Source: Pseudoalteromonas rubra
GTDB taxonomy: Bacteria > Pseudomonadota > Gammaproteobacteria > Enterobacterales > Alteromonadaceae
Assembly (NCBI RefSeq): GCF_005886805.2
Contig: NZ_CP045429.1
Coordinates: 1,458,501 to 1,522,500, forward strand
Direction of reading: 5' to 3'
DNA: 64,000 bases
How positions within the stretch are numbered: position 1 is the stretch's first letter; every line of letters begins with the position of its first letter. Below, one piece after another: positions 21,144 through 33,200 of this stretch. Under the pieces are notes generated by a model. That model made no database searches. It was not told the origin of the DNA and saw nothing but the letters and a program-made list of their open reading frames with translations. The position numbers and the translations under genes are program-made.

Positions 21144-23084
21144 ATGAAACTTTATATTGCCGAAAAGCCCTCTCTGGGCAGAGCTATCGCAGATGTTTTA
21201 CCTAAACCACACAAGAAACATGAAGGCTATATTGAGTTAGCCAATGGAGACTGTGTTACTTGGTGTATTGGACATTTGTTAGAACAAGCTGCGCCGGAAG
21301 ACTATGATCCGAAATATAAGAAATGGCAAATGGCGCACTTACCCATTATACCGGAATTTTGGCAGTTCAAAGCAAAGCCCAAAACCAAAAAACAACTGAG
21401 TATTGTGAAGAAGCTTGTCAAACAAGCCGACAACCTGGTCCATGCGGGCGATCCAGACAGAGAAGGTCAGTTACTCGTTGATGAGGTACTTCAGGAGGCG
21501 AAGTTATCCGGGCGTAAAAAACAGTCGACTCAACGGCTACTAATCAGCGACTTAAACCCATCGGCGGTAAAAAAAGCGCTAAATCAGATGCGTGCCAATC
21601 ACGAATTCGTTCCTTTAAGTGTGTCTGCTTTGGCAAGAGCCCGGGCAGATTGGCTGTATGGTATGAACCTGACAAGAGCTTATACATTGGTTGGACAAAA
21701 AGCGGGATTTCAAGGCGTGCTCTCGGTCGGTAGGGTACAAACGCCTGTCCTTGGGTTGGTTGTCAGACGCGACATGGAAATCGACAACTTTGTTTCTAAA
21801 CCTTTTTTTGAGGTGCTGGCGCATGTTCGAAAAGATGATGGAAGTGAGTTCAGTGCGAAGTGGAAACCCAGTGAAGCTTGCCAGCCATATATGGATGAAG
21901 AAGGCCGCGTGCTGGTGAAAGGTTTGGCTGAGAATGTGGCGGCGAGGATCCATGCTCAAGATGCGCAAGTCAAGAAAATCGAAGCTAAGCCAAAAAAGCA
22001 TAATCCTCCTTTGCCCTATAACTTGTCGGCATTACAAATAGCTGCGAATAAACGATTTGGTATGTCTGCAAAACAGGTATTGGATGTTTGTCAGGCGCTT
22101 TATGAAAAGCACAAACTGATCACTTACCCTCGCTCTGATAATCGATATTTACCGACAGGTCATTTTGCTGAAGCGCAACAGGTGTTGGGTGCTGCGTTAA
22201 ATAATCAAGGGTTAACAGAAGAGAAAGTAGCCGACGCCAATCTCAGCCTGAAAAGTAAGTGTTGGAACGACGCTAAAGTTGAGGCACATCACGCTATCAT
22301 TCCAACAGCAAAGAAATTAAAAACGGCTCAGTTAGGTCAATATGAGCTGCAAGTTTATCAGCTGATAAGTACCCAGTATCTGGCGCAGTTTTATCCAGCC
22401 TACCGATATACTGAGACTAGAGTAGAGTTAGAAATTGCCGGCGGTGTATTTGTAGCAAAAGCAGAACAAATCTTAGAGCTAGGCTTTAAGCGGTTATTTA
22501 AAGCAGAAGAAAAGAAACCAGCTGTTCTACCCCAATTAGAATTGGGTGAGTTATTACACTGTTTTAAAGGAGAAGTGGTTGAGAAGCACACCCAACCACC
22601 CAGTCATTTTACAGAAGCAACTTTGCTAAGTGCGATGACAGGTATCGCCCGGTTTGTCGCCAATGCTGAGATCAAAAAAGTGCTAAAAGAAACCGATGGA
22701 CTGGGCACGGAAGCAACCCGAGCTGGGATCATCGACTTATTGTTCAAAAGAGGCTTTTTGCAACGCAATGGTAAGAGTATCCGTTCGACAGAGTTAGGAG
22801 TGGCTCTGATAAAGACGTTACCAGAAGATGTTTCTTTGCCTGACAGAACGGCTCTGTGGGAATCACAATTGGCAAAAATTGCGATGAAAGAGCAGCCTTA
22901 CCAAACTTTTATGAGCCCTCTTGAAAAAGAAATTACAGGTTTTATTGAGCGCGCTTGCGTAAGCGACAGCACATTGTTCACTGGATTAAAAAGTAGCAGA
23001 ACTGGGTCGAAACCTCCATTTTCTAAAAAAAGATCGAAGAAACGCACCTCGACGAAAAGTAGTCGTCGTAAATCGGCAGCGTAA
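21144..23084 (+). CDS. topB: DNA topoisomerase III
   Basis: TopB (646 residues) is a type IA topoisomerase that decatenates replication intermediates. The TOPRIM domain begins MKLYIAEKPSLGRAIADVLP and carries HAGDPDREGQLLVDE with the metal-binding acidic residues. The active-site tyrosine is Tyr328 in LITYPRSDNRYLP, the same number as in E. coli. SHFTEATLLSAM, GLGTEATRAGIIDLL and a basic Lys/Ser/Arg-rich C-terminal tail (about 615-646) complete the family pattern. No zinc fingers are seen, as is usual for TopB. No clear ribosome-binding site is visible before the ATG. Confidence 0.96.
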   Translation: MKLYIAEKPSLGRAIADVLPKPHKKHEGYIELANGDCVTWCIGHLLEQAAPEDYDPKYKKWQMAHLPIIPEFWQFKAKPKTKKQLSIVKKLVKQADNLVHAGDPDREGQLLVDEVLQEAKLSGRKKQSTQRLLISDLNPSAVKKALNQMRANHEFVPLSVSALARARADWLYGMNLTRAYTLVGQKAGFQGVLSVGRVQTPVLGLVVRRDMEIDNFVSKPFFEVLAHVRKDDGSEFSAKWKPSEACQPYMDEEGRVLVKGLAENVAARIHAQDAQVKKIEAKPKKHNPPLPYNLSALQIAANKRFGMSAKQVLDVCQALYEKHKLITYPRSDNRYLPTGHFAEAQQVLGAALNNQGLTEEKVADANLSLKSKCWNDAKVEAHHAIIPTAKKLKTAQLGQYELQVYQLISTQYLAQFYPAYRYTETRVELEIAGGVFVAKAEQILELGFKRLFKAEEKKPAVLPQLELGELLHCFKGEVVEKHTQPPSHFTEATLLSAMTGIARFVANAEIKKVLKETDGLGTEATRAGIIDLLFKRGFLQRNGKSIRSTELGVALIKTLPEDVSLPDRTALWESQLAKIAMKEQPYQTFMSPLEKEITGFIERACVSDSTLFTGLKSSRTGSKPPFSKKRSKKRTSTKSSRRKSAA

Positions 23085-23159
23085 TCAGGTTTTAAGCTTG
23101 CCTTGCAATTTGTGAGGATGTCACCATATAGATAAGCAAATATCATAGCTGGTTTGAAC

Positions 23160-24017
23160 ATGGAAAATAAAATTTCACTTACTCCGGAAAATATCCAACA
23201 GGTGTTAGCATCCGGGGACCCAGAAAAACTCGTATTAATGACGTTCTTCAGTGCACAAGAACCCAACTGTCTTGCACAAGCTGATATTCTTGATGCGCTT
23301 GCTCAGCAATATCCGAATAACTTAGTGGTAGCGACTGTCGATTGTGATCAGCAGCAAATGCTCGCTTCTCAACTTGCGCAACAAGTCGGCCTTCAGGCGT
23401 TGCCGACATTGGTAATTCTAAAAGGGGGAGCTCCTGTCGATGTTCTTCCCGGCGCTAAAACACAGGAAGAGATTTCTAAGGCTCTCTCTGAGCATTTGCC
23501 TTCTCCAGAATTGATTTTACTTGATCAAGCTAAGCAAGCTCTGGCTAGTGGCGAGTTGAACGAGGCATTTGCTTTGGCTAAGCAAGCGTATGGCGTAGCA
23601 AAAGAAAACCCAAGGGTTTTGTTGGTATTTGCAGACATCTGTATTCAGATAAAGAAAGTAGATGAGGCTGAGGCGCTACTAGGATCTGTACCAGCGGAAG
23701 CTCGGGATGCGTATTTTACCAATTTAAGTTCTAAACTTGAGCAAGCAAAAGAAGCTCAGGAATCGCCCGAGCTTAGGCGACTGTTGGCTGAAGTCGAATC
23801 TGCGCCGGGCGATCTGTCTCTATTGTGCCAGTTAGCTCAGGCTCAGATCGATGCGGGTAAGAGTGCAGATGCGCTTGAAAGCTTGTTTGCTGTGTTAAGA
23901 AAAGACATGAACTTTGGAGAAGCCAAAAAAGGTTACCTGGACATTATTGCATCATTGCCAGAAGGTGATGAGGTAGCAATGCGCTACCGACGTAAACTTT
24001 ACAGTCTTTTATACTAA
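23160..24017 (+). CDS. CnoX/YbbN-like thioredoxin-fold co-chaperone
   Basis: About 285 residues, the normal length of E. coli CnoX (YbbN). Residues 1-115 form a thioredoxin fold (VLMTFFSAQEPNCLAQADIL, then VATVDCDQQQ and the cis-proline in QALPTLVILKGG). The usual CxxC is replaced by a single cysteine in EPNC, as in CnoX proteins, which lack strong reductase activity. The C-terminal part (about 120-285) is made of TPR-like helices and ends YRRKLYSLLY, as in the family. CnoX proteins hold unfolding clients and pass them to GroEL/DnaK during oxidative stress. ATG at 23160 is chosen over a TTG 6 nt earlier. Confidence 0.85.
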   Translation: MENKISLTPENIQQVLASGDPEKLVLMTFFSAQEPNCLAQADILDALAQQYPNNLVVATVDCDQQQMLASQLAQQVGLQALPTLVILKGGAPVDVLPGAKTQEEISKALSEHLPSPELILLDQAKQALASGELNEAFALAKQAYGVAKENPRVLLVFADICIQIKKVDEAEALLGSVPAEARDAYFTNLSSKLEQAKEAQESPELRRLLAEVESAPGDLSLLCQLAQAQIDAGKSADALESLFAVLRKDMNFGEAKKGYLDIIASLPEGDEVAMRYRRKLYSLLY

Positions 24018-24035
24018 TAATTCTTACTTTTGAAA

Positions 24036-24063
24036 ATGGCGCTAAAAAAAGCGCCATATTTTC
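24036..24063 (+). terminator. terminator after the CnoX-like gene
   Basis: ATGGCGCT/AGCGCCAT (24036-24043/24050-24057) encloses an A6 loop and is followed by a T-rich stretch. It isolates this gene from the rRNA operon. Confidence 0.75.
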
Positions 24064-24217
24064 TTGCGTCTCATCTGAAATGTACAATACTTAGATCCCC
24101 TAGTAATTGGTTTGTGTCAAATGGGTGAATATTTGATGACAAAACCAGCTGTTTTGATGTGTTTAGTACGCAATTTAACCAAAAGTGTTGTTTTTATCAC
24201 TTTCCTTCGAAAAAAGG

Positions 24218-24245
24218 TTGCGTCGGGTTTCGATTTCCCTATAAT
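24218..24245 (+). promoter_or_regulatory. rRNA operon promoter P1
   Basis: TTGCGT at 24218-24223, a 16-nt spacer and TATAAT at 24240-24245 are followed by a GC-rich discriminator (GCGCATCC), which is typical of growth-rate and ppGpp-controlled rRNA promoters. AT-rich DNA upstream could act as an UP element. Confidence 0.8.
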
Positions 24246-24343
24246 GCGCATCCACCGACACGGAGCACAACGCTGAAAAGCAACGAGTTAAGTGAAGGGA
24301 AAGCCAAACGGAAAGCTTAATTAAGAAAAATTAAATTTTCTAG

Positions 24344-24371
24344 TTGACTTTAAAAGTGAAGCGGTTAATAT
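24344..24371 (+). promoter_or_regulatory. rRNA operon promoter P2
   Basis: TTGACT at 24344-24349, a 16-nt spacer and TAATAT at 24366-24371 precede GGCGCTCC, the same arrangement of 16-nt spacer and GC-rich discriminator as P1. Confidence 0.75.
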
Positions 24372-24421
24372 GGCGCTCCACTTCGCAGCGAGGCTGCGGT
24401 AACTAACGAAGTTTAGTTACA

Positions 24422-24435
24422 TAGTTCTTTAAAAA
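24422..24435 (+). promoter_or_regulatory. boxA antitermination site in rRNA leader
   Basis: TAGTTCTTTAAAAA resembles the boxA consensus TGCTCTTTAACA and lies in the 16S leader. It is recognised by NusB/S10 and works with NusA, encoded earlier in this window. Confidence 0.7.
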
Positions 24436-24626
24436 TATGAAGCAATCATCTGTGTGGGCACTCGTACAGATTGAGTTCTAACAGCGAATTTCAGTTTACT
24501 GAATGACGCACAAAAATTTAGAGTCTCAACTGAACTGAGTGACTATAACAGTCAATTCGATTCGAAAGAATCAAAATCAGAATTCATTGAGCATGGTTTG
24601 AAGTTTACTTCAAACAAAAAACTTTT

Positions 24627-26158
<1,532 letters not shown>

Positions 26159-26429
26159 TCGACTTAGAACTAATTTGTTCGAAGTGTCCACACAGATGAT
26201 TGTTGCTTGGTAAGGTAACTTACTGAGTGATATTGCTCTTTAAAAATTTGGAAAGCTGATATTAAATTCTCGGAATGACAATGAAAATTGTTGTTCTATA
26301 GAGTTTTCGAAAGAAAAATGCCGATTAATCATTTAGTTGATTAATTAGCGTCTACTTTAGTATTACTTAACTTCTGGCGAAGTTAAAACTGTCTTTAGCA
26401 GTACAATTCAAAACTATTTTGGGTTGTAT
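26159..26429 (+). other. 16S-23S internal spacer without tRNA
   Basis: The 271-nt spacer contains no tRNA gene, unlike many rRNA operons with tRNA-Ile/Ala or tRNA-Glu. A clear boxA-like site, TGCTCTTTAAAAA, lies at 26234-26246. The remaining sequence provides the 23S processing stem. Confidence 0.85.
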
Positions 26430-29423
<2,994 letters not shown>

Positions 29424-29538
29424 ACAACGCCAAAGTGGTTTTGTTTGTTAGAAGTTAAGAATTAAAGTAGACGAAAGAATTTAATACGCTTTTCCAGATT
29501 TTAGTGAGATGTTGATAAACATCTTGCGCAACAGTTTA

Positions 29539-29656
29539 TGCTTGGTAACCATAGCATTTTGGAACCACCTGACTCCATGCCGAACTCAGTAGTGAAACGA
29601 AATAGCGCCGATGATAGTGTGGGGTTTCCCATGTGAAAGTAGGACATTGCCAAGCT
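29539..29656 (+). rRNA. rrf: 5S ribosomal RNA
   Basis: A complete 5S of about 118 nt. The 5' TGCTTGG pairs with the 3' CCAAGC in helix I, and CACCTGACTCCATGCCGAAC and GTAGTGAAACGAAATAGC are conserved. It lies 115 nt after 23S and is followed by a strong terminator. Confidence 0.95.
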
Positions 29657-29668
29657 CCAAATAAAAGA

Positions 29669-29698
29669 AAGCCCGATTCGAAAGAGTCGGGCTTTTTT
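29669..29698 (+). terminator. rRNA operon terminator
   Basis: AAGCCCGA/TCGGGCTT stem followed by TTTTTGTG, 12 nt after the 5S gene. A strong intrinsic terminator. Confidence 0.9.
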
Positions 29699-29726
29699 GT
29701 GTTTATGATTAAAATTAGCGTAGTAG

Positions 29727-29880
29727 TAGGCATTTTGGAACCACCTGACTGGAAGGCCAGCCCCGCCCATGCCGAACTCAGTAGTGAAACGAAATAGCCG
29801 AAGGGTCGGCCCCGGCCGATGATAGTGTGTGGGGCGGACGGCGAGTCTTTCCCATGTGAAAGTAGGACATCGCCAGGGCC
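29727..29880 (+). pseudogene. divergent 5S rRNA copy with three GC-rich insertions
   Basis: This segment repeats the 5S gene from GCATTTTGGAACCACCTGACT to its 3' end but is broken by extra blocks: 16 nt at 29751-29766, 16 nt at 29799-29814 and about 15 extra nt within 29830-29847. In each of the first two, 13 of 16 bases are G or C, and both share a GAAGG...GCCCCG pattern. The 5' strand of helix I is missing: upstream is TTAGCGTAGTAG, which cannot pair with the 3' CGCCAGGGCC. It is followed by its own terminator. Most likely a decayed tandem 5S copy rather than a working variant. Confidence 0.75.
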
Positions 29881-29889
29881 TTATAAGAG

Positions 29890-29920
29890 AAACCCGTTGC
29901 AGTAATACAGCGGGTTTTTT
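29890..29920 (+). terminator. terminator after the second 5S copy
   Basis: AACCCG/CGGGTT stem (29891-29896/29911-29916) followed by T4 and GC. It and its flank (to about 29940) are nearly repeated at 30183-30235, showing that 5S-plus-terminator units were duplicated. Confidence 0.8.
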
Positions 29921-29939
29921 GCTATGTGCGATTTAAAAA

Positions 29940-30084
29940 AGTTGTAGACAGAGCGGTGTTGTCTATTCCTCCATGAAGCTGGTATCTAGCAGTCTTTGGG
30001 GACACTTCCCTGTGGAGGGCTCCCGGCTCGGCGTCCATGCCTCGCGTTCATTGCGCTGCGAAGCGGTGCTTCGGTCACAATTCA
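29940..30084. repeat. hairpin-rich inserted repeat between 5S remnants
   Basis: This 145-nt stretch replaces the front of a third 5S unit. It contains small dyads such as CCCTGTGGAGGG (30009-30020) and GAAGCGGTGCTTC (30059-30071) and no reading frame of note. It resembles short palindromic intergenic repeats, but I cannot count other copies from this window. Confidence 0.45.
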
Positions 30085-30115
30085 CCCATGTGAAAGTAGG
30101 ACATTGCCAAGCTCC
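30085..30115 (+). pseudogene. 3' remnant of a third 5S rRNA copy
   Basis: The 31 nt from CCCATGTGAAAGTAGG to GCCAAGCTCC are identical to the 3' end of the intact 5S at 29628-29658. The rest of the gene is gone. Confidence 0.85.
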
Positions 30116-30118
30116 TAA

Positions 30119-30180
30119 TTAGAGGTCGACGAAAGACATTCATCCATGAATATCATCGACATTCGTACTTCCATGTACGT
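30119..30180. repeat. second hairpin-rich repeat after the 5S remnant
   Basis: It holds the dyads TTCATCCATGAA (30138-30149) and CGTACTTCCATGTACG (30163-30178) and lies exactly between the 5S remnant and its terminator, so it is probably an insertion. Confidence 0.45.
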
Positions 30181-30182
30181 CA

Positions 30183-30212
30183 AACCCGTTTCAGCAATGC
30201 AGCGGGTTTTTT
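30183..30212 (+). terminator. terminator of the third 5S unit
   Basis: AACCCG/CGGGTT stem (30183-30188/30203-30208) followed by a T run. Near copy of the terminator at 29890. Confidence 0.75.
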
Positions 30213-30667
30213 GCTTTGTGCGATTTAAAAAGTTATATAACTTCCCAGTCACAAAGCCCATACCACCGTTATCCGGCACTTGATGCGGAAACTGCTCACA
30301 GGCCACGCGGAGAGTATAAATGGCAAATCACTGCCAAGCGACTAATTAAGTTATTTTCGCCCTGTGCGTCTATGTAACCACATATCCAGATGTCTCTTAT
30401 GACGAAGCGCGCTGAAGCTTTCTTCAGGTTCAAGTAATACAGAGAAAATGGTTTAACTGCTAACAGGTCAAACAGTAAATTTGAAAAGCACTACGGCCTG
30501 GCGATCATGGCAAGACACTTCGTTAAATTATTTTAAACAAGACAATCAAGCATGCATTATCGGGGAAGCGCACAAGTGTAGTATTATCGATATCCACCCG
30601 GATGAGTTTTCACACTTGTGCATGTTTCGCCTGAGGTTGTTTCTGGATGTCTAATGGCAGCGAGCGG
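30213..30667. other. gene-poor region after the 5S array
   Basis: I see no convincing gene on either strand. An inverted repeat, GCACAAGTGT at 30570-30579 with ACACTTGTGC at 30612-30621, is the only clear structure. It lies downstream of the minus-strand peptide gene and might end its transcript. GCCTGGCGATCATGGCA at 30495-30511 resembles a 5S 5' end but could be chance. Confidence 0.5.
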
Positions 30668-30844
30668 TTAAATACAGTAGTAAGTCATGCATGGAAGCAT
30701 AGAAGTGGGCGTGCAATTCTCACTGTCACAGAAATGACTGGGAGGTGGCAAAGCACCACAGATCTGAGGTGTTACAAGTTCTGGTACTGTTTTTAAGTCT
30801 GCAGATAAGCTTTTGACCTGCTTTTTATTGAGTTTTAGCTTCAT
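30668..30844 (-). CDS. candidate RiPP (lanthipeptide-like) precursor peptide
   Basis: A 58-residue peptide. Its leader, MKLKLNKKQVKSLSADLK, is basic and then rich in Leu/Ser/Asp, and VTPQICGA replaces the usual Gly-Gly or Gly-Ala cleavage region. The core after CGA (residues 29-58) holds five Cys in total together with several Ser/Thr and Pro (HFCDSENCTPTSMLPC, then MTYYCI). This lysine-rich KKQVKSLS leader type with a Cys/Ser/Thr core is that of orphan lanthipeptide-like or other modified-peptide precursors. ATG at 30844 is strongly supported by AAGGAA six bases upstream. A TATAAT on the minus strand at 30942-30947 may be its -10. No modification enzyme lies within the window. Confidence 0.6.
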   Translation of the reverse strand: MKLKLNKKQVKSLSADLKTVPELVTPQICGALPPPSHFCDSENCTPTSMLPCMTYYCI

Positions 30845-30947
30845 CGTTCTTTCCTTGCAAAGATTAATTATCGTTGTGATTAAAAAGTGTACAGTTGGTT
30901 TTCGCTTTTGGCAATGCTTTTTATCATTACGCCTGACATTCATTATA

Positions 30948-31574
30948 AGCAAGGCCGGTGATATCGATGATTCTCCACATACTCAATACAGCTCCCAGCG
31001 CCCCTTCAGAATTGCACTCTATTGGCCTTCGCTGGGTAATAACAGCGTAAGACCGTAATATCGATTATGAAACCGCTATCATAACGACTCTTTACTCTCC
31101 TGAGGTTAAATGGCTGGGCACATTGAGGGGCAATAATACGTCGCTTTTTAAGATGAGAGGATATGGCAATTAGTATTTCTGGCTGGTTTAAAGTGTAAAT
31201 AAACCTGATAACCAGTTGCTCAATGATCAAATCCAGCTCAGATCACCAGCTGCGCTGGTGATCTTTAATTGCAGTATAAAGGCTAAAAAGGGGCCTGATG
31301 CATTGGCTTATAGGTTTTTGGGTATAGCGCAATGCCTGGTTTTTGGCGTTCAGGGGCTGTACTCTCTTCAATCGTAAATCATACCACTTTCCCTCACGGT
31401 GTCATATATCACAACAAGTCGAAGCCACATTTATCCTCTAGGATTTGGCTCCAAGGAAGATTAAAAGCTATTTGATTAATATAAAGAAATTAGCCAGTGC
31501 TGTGGTTTAGTCTCTTACTAGATACCTTGTAATGGTGATATCGGCAATGCGGCAATTTTCCGCCACATAAATAT
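30948..31574. other. gene-poor region before the flagellar cluster
   Basis: No convincing gene is seen. A tiny frame at 31163-31198 (11 codons, MAISISGWFKV) has GAGAGGA before it and shares its first 12 coding bases with flgB. A perfect hairpin follows at 31240-31264. Confidence 0.5.
31240..31270 (+). terminator. terminator-like hairpin before flgB
   Basis: An 11-bp perfect stem AGATCACCAGC/GCTGGTGATCT (31240-31250/31254-31264) is followed by TTAATT. It may be left over from a lost gene. Confidence 0.65.
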
Positions 31575-31590
31575 TGGCCTCATTCTTGCT
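31575..31590 (+). promoter_or_regulatory. sigma-54 promoter of flgBCDE
   Basis: TGGCCTCATTCTTGCT: GG at 31576-31577 and GC at 31588-31589 are exactly 10 nt apart, the sigma-54 -24/-12 spacing. It lies 36 nt before flgB. Confidence 0.75.
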
Positions 31591-31625
31591 TTTATTTCAT
31601 CAAGTCAATTTTTTGGAGTCGGGTT

Positions 31626-32036
31626 ATGGCAATTAGTTTTGATAAAGCGTTGGGGGTTCATCCTCACACTATGCTGATCCGCTCTCAGCGTGCTGAAATT
31701 TTAGCAAGTAACATAGCCAATGCAGATACCCCTGGATATAAAGCTAAGGATATCGACTTTGGCCAGGCTTTTAAAGCGGCAAAATCGGCACAGCTAAGCG
31801 GCAATAAGATGGTCAGAACCAATGAGAATCATCTTAGTGGTGGGACTCAGCTGAACAATGGTGTTGAACTATATCGCACGCCAAATCAAGCAGATACAGG
31901 CGATGGTAACTCAGTGGATATACAAGTGGAACGAAACTTGTATGTACAAAACGCATTAGAGTACCAAGCTAGTTTGAATTTTTTATCTGGTAAATTTAAA
32001 GGGCTGAAGAAAGCCCTGAGTGGTCAAGGTGGCTAA
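31626..32036 (+). CDS. flgB: flagellar proximal rod protein FlgB
   Basis: FlgB (136 residues) is the proximal rod subunit next to the MS ring. RSQRAEILASNIANADTPGYK is the rod/hook family N-terminal motif, and the C terminus (VQVERN-type region then QASLNFLSGKFKGLKKAL) forms the pairing helix. TTTTGGAGTC before the ATG serves as the ribosome-binding site. First gene of the flg cluster, 2 nt before flgC. Confidence 0.96.
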   Translation: MAISFDKALGVHPHTMLIRSQRAEILASNIANADTPGYKAKDIDFGQAFKAAKSAQLSGNKMVRTNENHLSGGTQLNNGVELYRTPNQADTGDGNSVDIQVERNLYVQNALEYQASLNFLSGKFKGLKKALSGQGG

Positions 32037-32038
32037 TC

Positions 32039-32470
32039 ATGAGTTTATATAATGTTTTTGATATAGCGGGCTCAGGCATGAGCGCCCAAAACGTCCGTTT
32101 GAATACGACCGCCAGTAATATTTCTAATGCAAACAGCATCAGTTCTAGTCAGGATAAGGTGTATAGAGCTAGGCACCCAGTTTTCGCCGCGGAGTTGAAT
32201 AAGGCTGCGGCAGCTCATCCGAATACCATGGGGTCTTCGGTAGGGGTGAAAGTACTGGGGATCGTAGAAAGCGATAAACCACTGCAGGTTGAGTACAATC
32301 CCAACCATCCAAGTGCTGACAAAGACGGGTACATCTATAAGCCAAATGTGAATGTGGTTGAAGAGATGACAAACATGATCTCTGCATCGCGTTCGTACCA
32401 AACGAATGTTCAGGTAGCGGATGCCGCTAAGCAGATGCTTAGCAAAACCTTGCAACTTGGTCAGCGCTAA
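32039..32470 (+). CDS. flgC: flagellar proximal rod protein FlgC
   Basis: FlgC (143 residues) is a rod subunit. It starts MSLYNVFDIAGSGMSAQNVR with the TTASNISNANS motif. The conserved NVNVVEEMTNMISASRSYQTNVQ segment and a C-terminal helix ending LSKTLQLGQR complete it. It is tightly coupled to flgB (2 nt) and precedes flgD by 15 nt. Confidence 0.96.
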   Translation: MSLYNVFDIAGSGMSAQNVRLNTTASNISNANSISSSQDKVYRARHPVFAAELNKAAAAHPNTMGSSVGVKVLGIVESDKPLQVEYNPNHPSADKDGYIYKPNVNVVEEMTNMISASRSYQTNVQVADAAKQMLSKTLQLGQR

Positions 32471-32485
32471 GTGGGAGTATAGCCA

Positions 32486-33163
32486 ATGAGTAACGAAGTC
32501 AATTCAGCAACCTCGACCTATGTCGATTCATTGCGTTGGCCTGACAAGCAGGTTCCGACAGAAAAGAATGATGAGTTGAAGCAGGAGGATTTCTTTGCGT
32601 TATTGACTCAGCAGTTGTCTTATCAGGACCCGAGCAAACCGGCTGATAATGATCAGATGATTGCACAAATGACAAACTTCACCATGGCCGAGGGTATCTC
32701 TGACCTGAACACGAAGTTTGAATCATTGGCTGATTCTATGACCTCGAATTCTGCTTTGCAGGCGTCGACTTTGATCGGCAAGAAAGCCCTACTGGAATCA
32801 GACACAATTGAGCACGGCCCGGACATGCAGTCGCGGGGTTCTATTATTGTGACCGAGCCTGTAGAAAAACTGACGGTCAGTATTCTTAATGATAAAAACG
32901 AGCTGGTAAGAACCATAGATCTTAAAGATCAAAATGCTGGTGCAGTTCGCTTTGACTGGGATGGTAAAAACACTGATGGTGACATGTTACCGCCTGGAGA
33001 TTACACAATAAAGGCTGAGGGCTCTGTAAACGGTAAGTTTACAGCCTTGCCTACAGCGACTTTCAGAAATATTGAAAGCGTCAATGTCAATGGTGCAAGC
33101 GGCATCGTTATCAACACTAAAGCGGGTGCCGTGCGGCTTACTGACGTCGCGGAATTAGCCTAA
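32486..33163 (+). CDS. flgD: flagellar hook capping protein FlgD
   Basis: FlgD (225 residues) is the cap that guides hook assembly and is then discarded. The N-terminal export region contains QEDFFALLTQQLSYQDPSKP and MIAQMTNFTMAEGISDLN. The C-terminal FlgD Ig-like and Tudor-like domains include RFDWDGKNTDGDMLPPGDYT. Length is typical. It lies between the rod and hook genes in the expected order. Confidence 0.95.
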   Translation: MSNEVNSATSTYVDSLRWPDKQVPTEKNDELKQEDFFALLTQQLSYQDPSKPADNDQMIAQMTNFTMAEGISDLNTKFESLADSMTSNSALQASTLIGKKALLESDTIEHGPDMQSRGSIIVTEPVEKLTVSILNDKNELVRTIDLKDQNAGAVRFDWDGKNTDGDMLPPGDYTIKAEGSVNGKFTALPTATFRNIESVNVNGASGIVINTKAGAVRLTDVAELA

Positions 33164-33200
33164 TTAAAAAGATTTAACCTTAATCGCAAGAGGTGAGAGT

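Noticed and set aside
26159..26429. Possible tRNA-Ile or tRNA-Ala in the rRNA spacer
   Set aside because: No cloverleaf or T-loop GGTTCAAATCC-like sequence is present.
30115..30306. 63-residue minus-strand frame after the 5S remnant
   Set aside because: It runs through a terminator and a palindromic repeat and lacks a convincing ribosome-binding site.
30495..30511. Resemblance of GCCTGGCGATCATGGCA to a 5S 5' end
   Set aside because: Only a short, imperfect match with no following 5S sequence; chance cannot be excluded.
31006..31230. 74-residue minus-strand frame before flgB
   Set aside because: No recognisable domain, no clear ribosome-binding site, and low-complexity composition of non-coding DNA.
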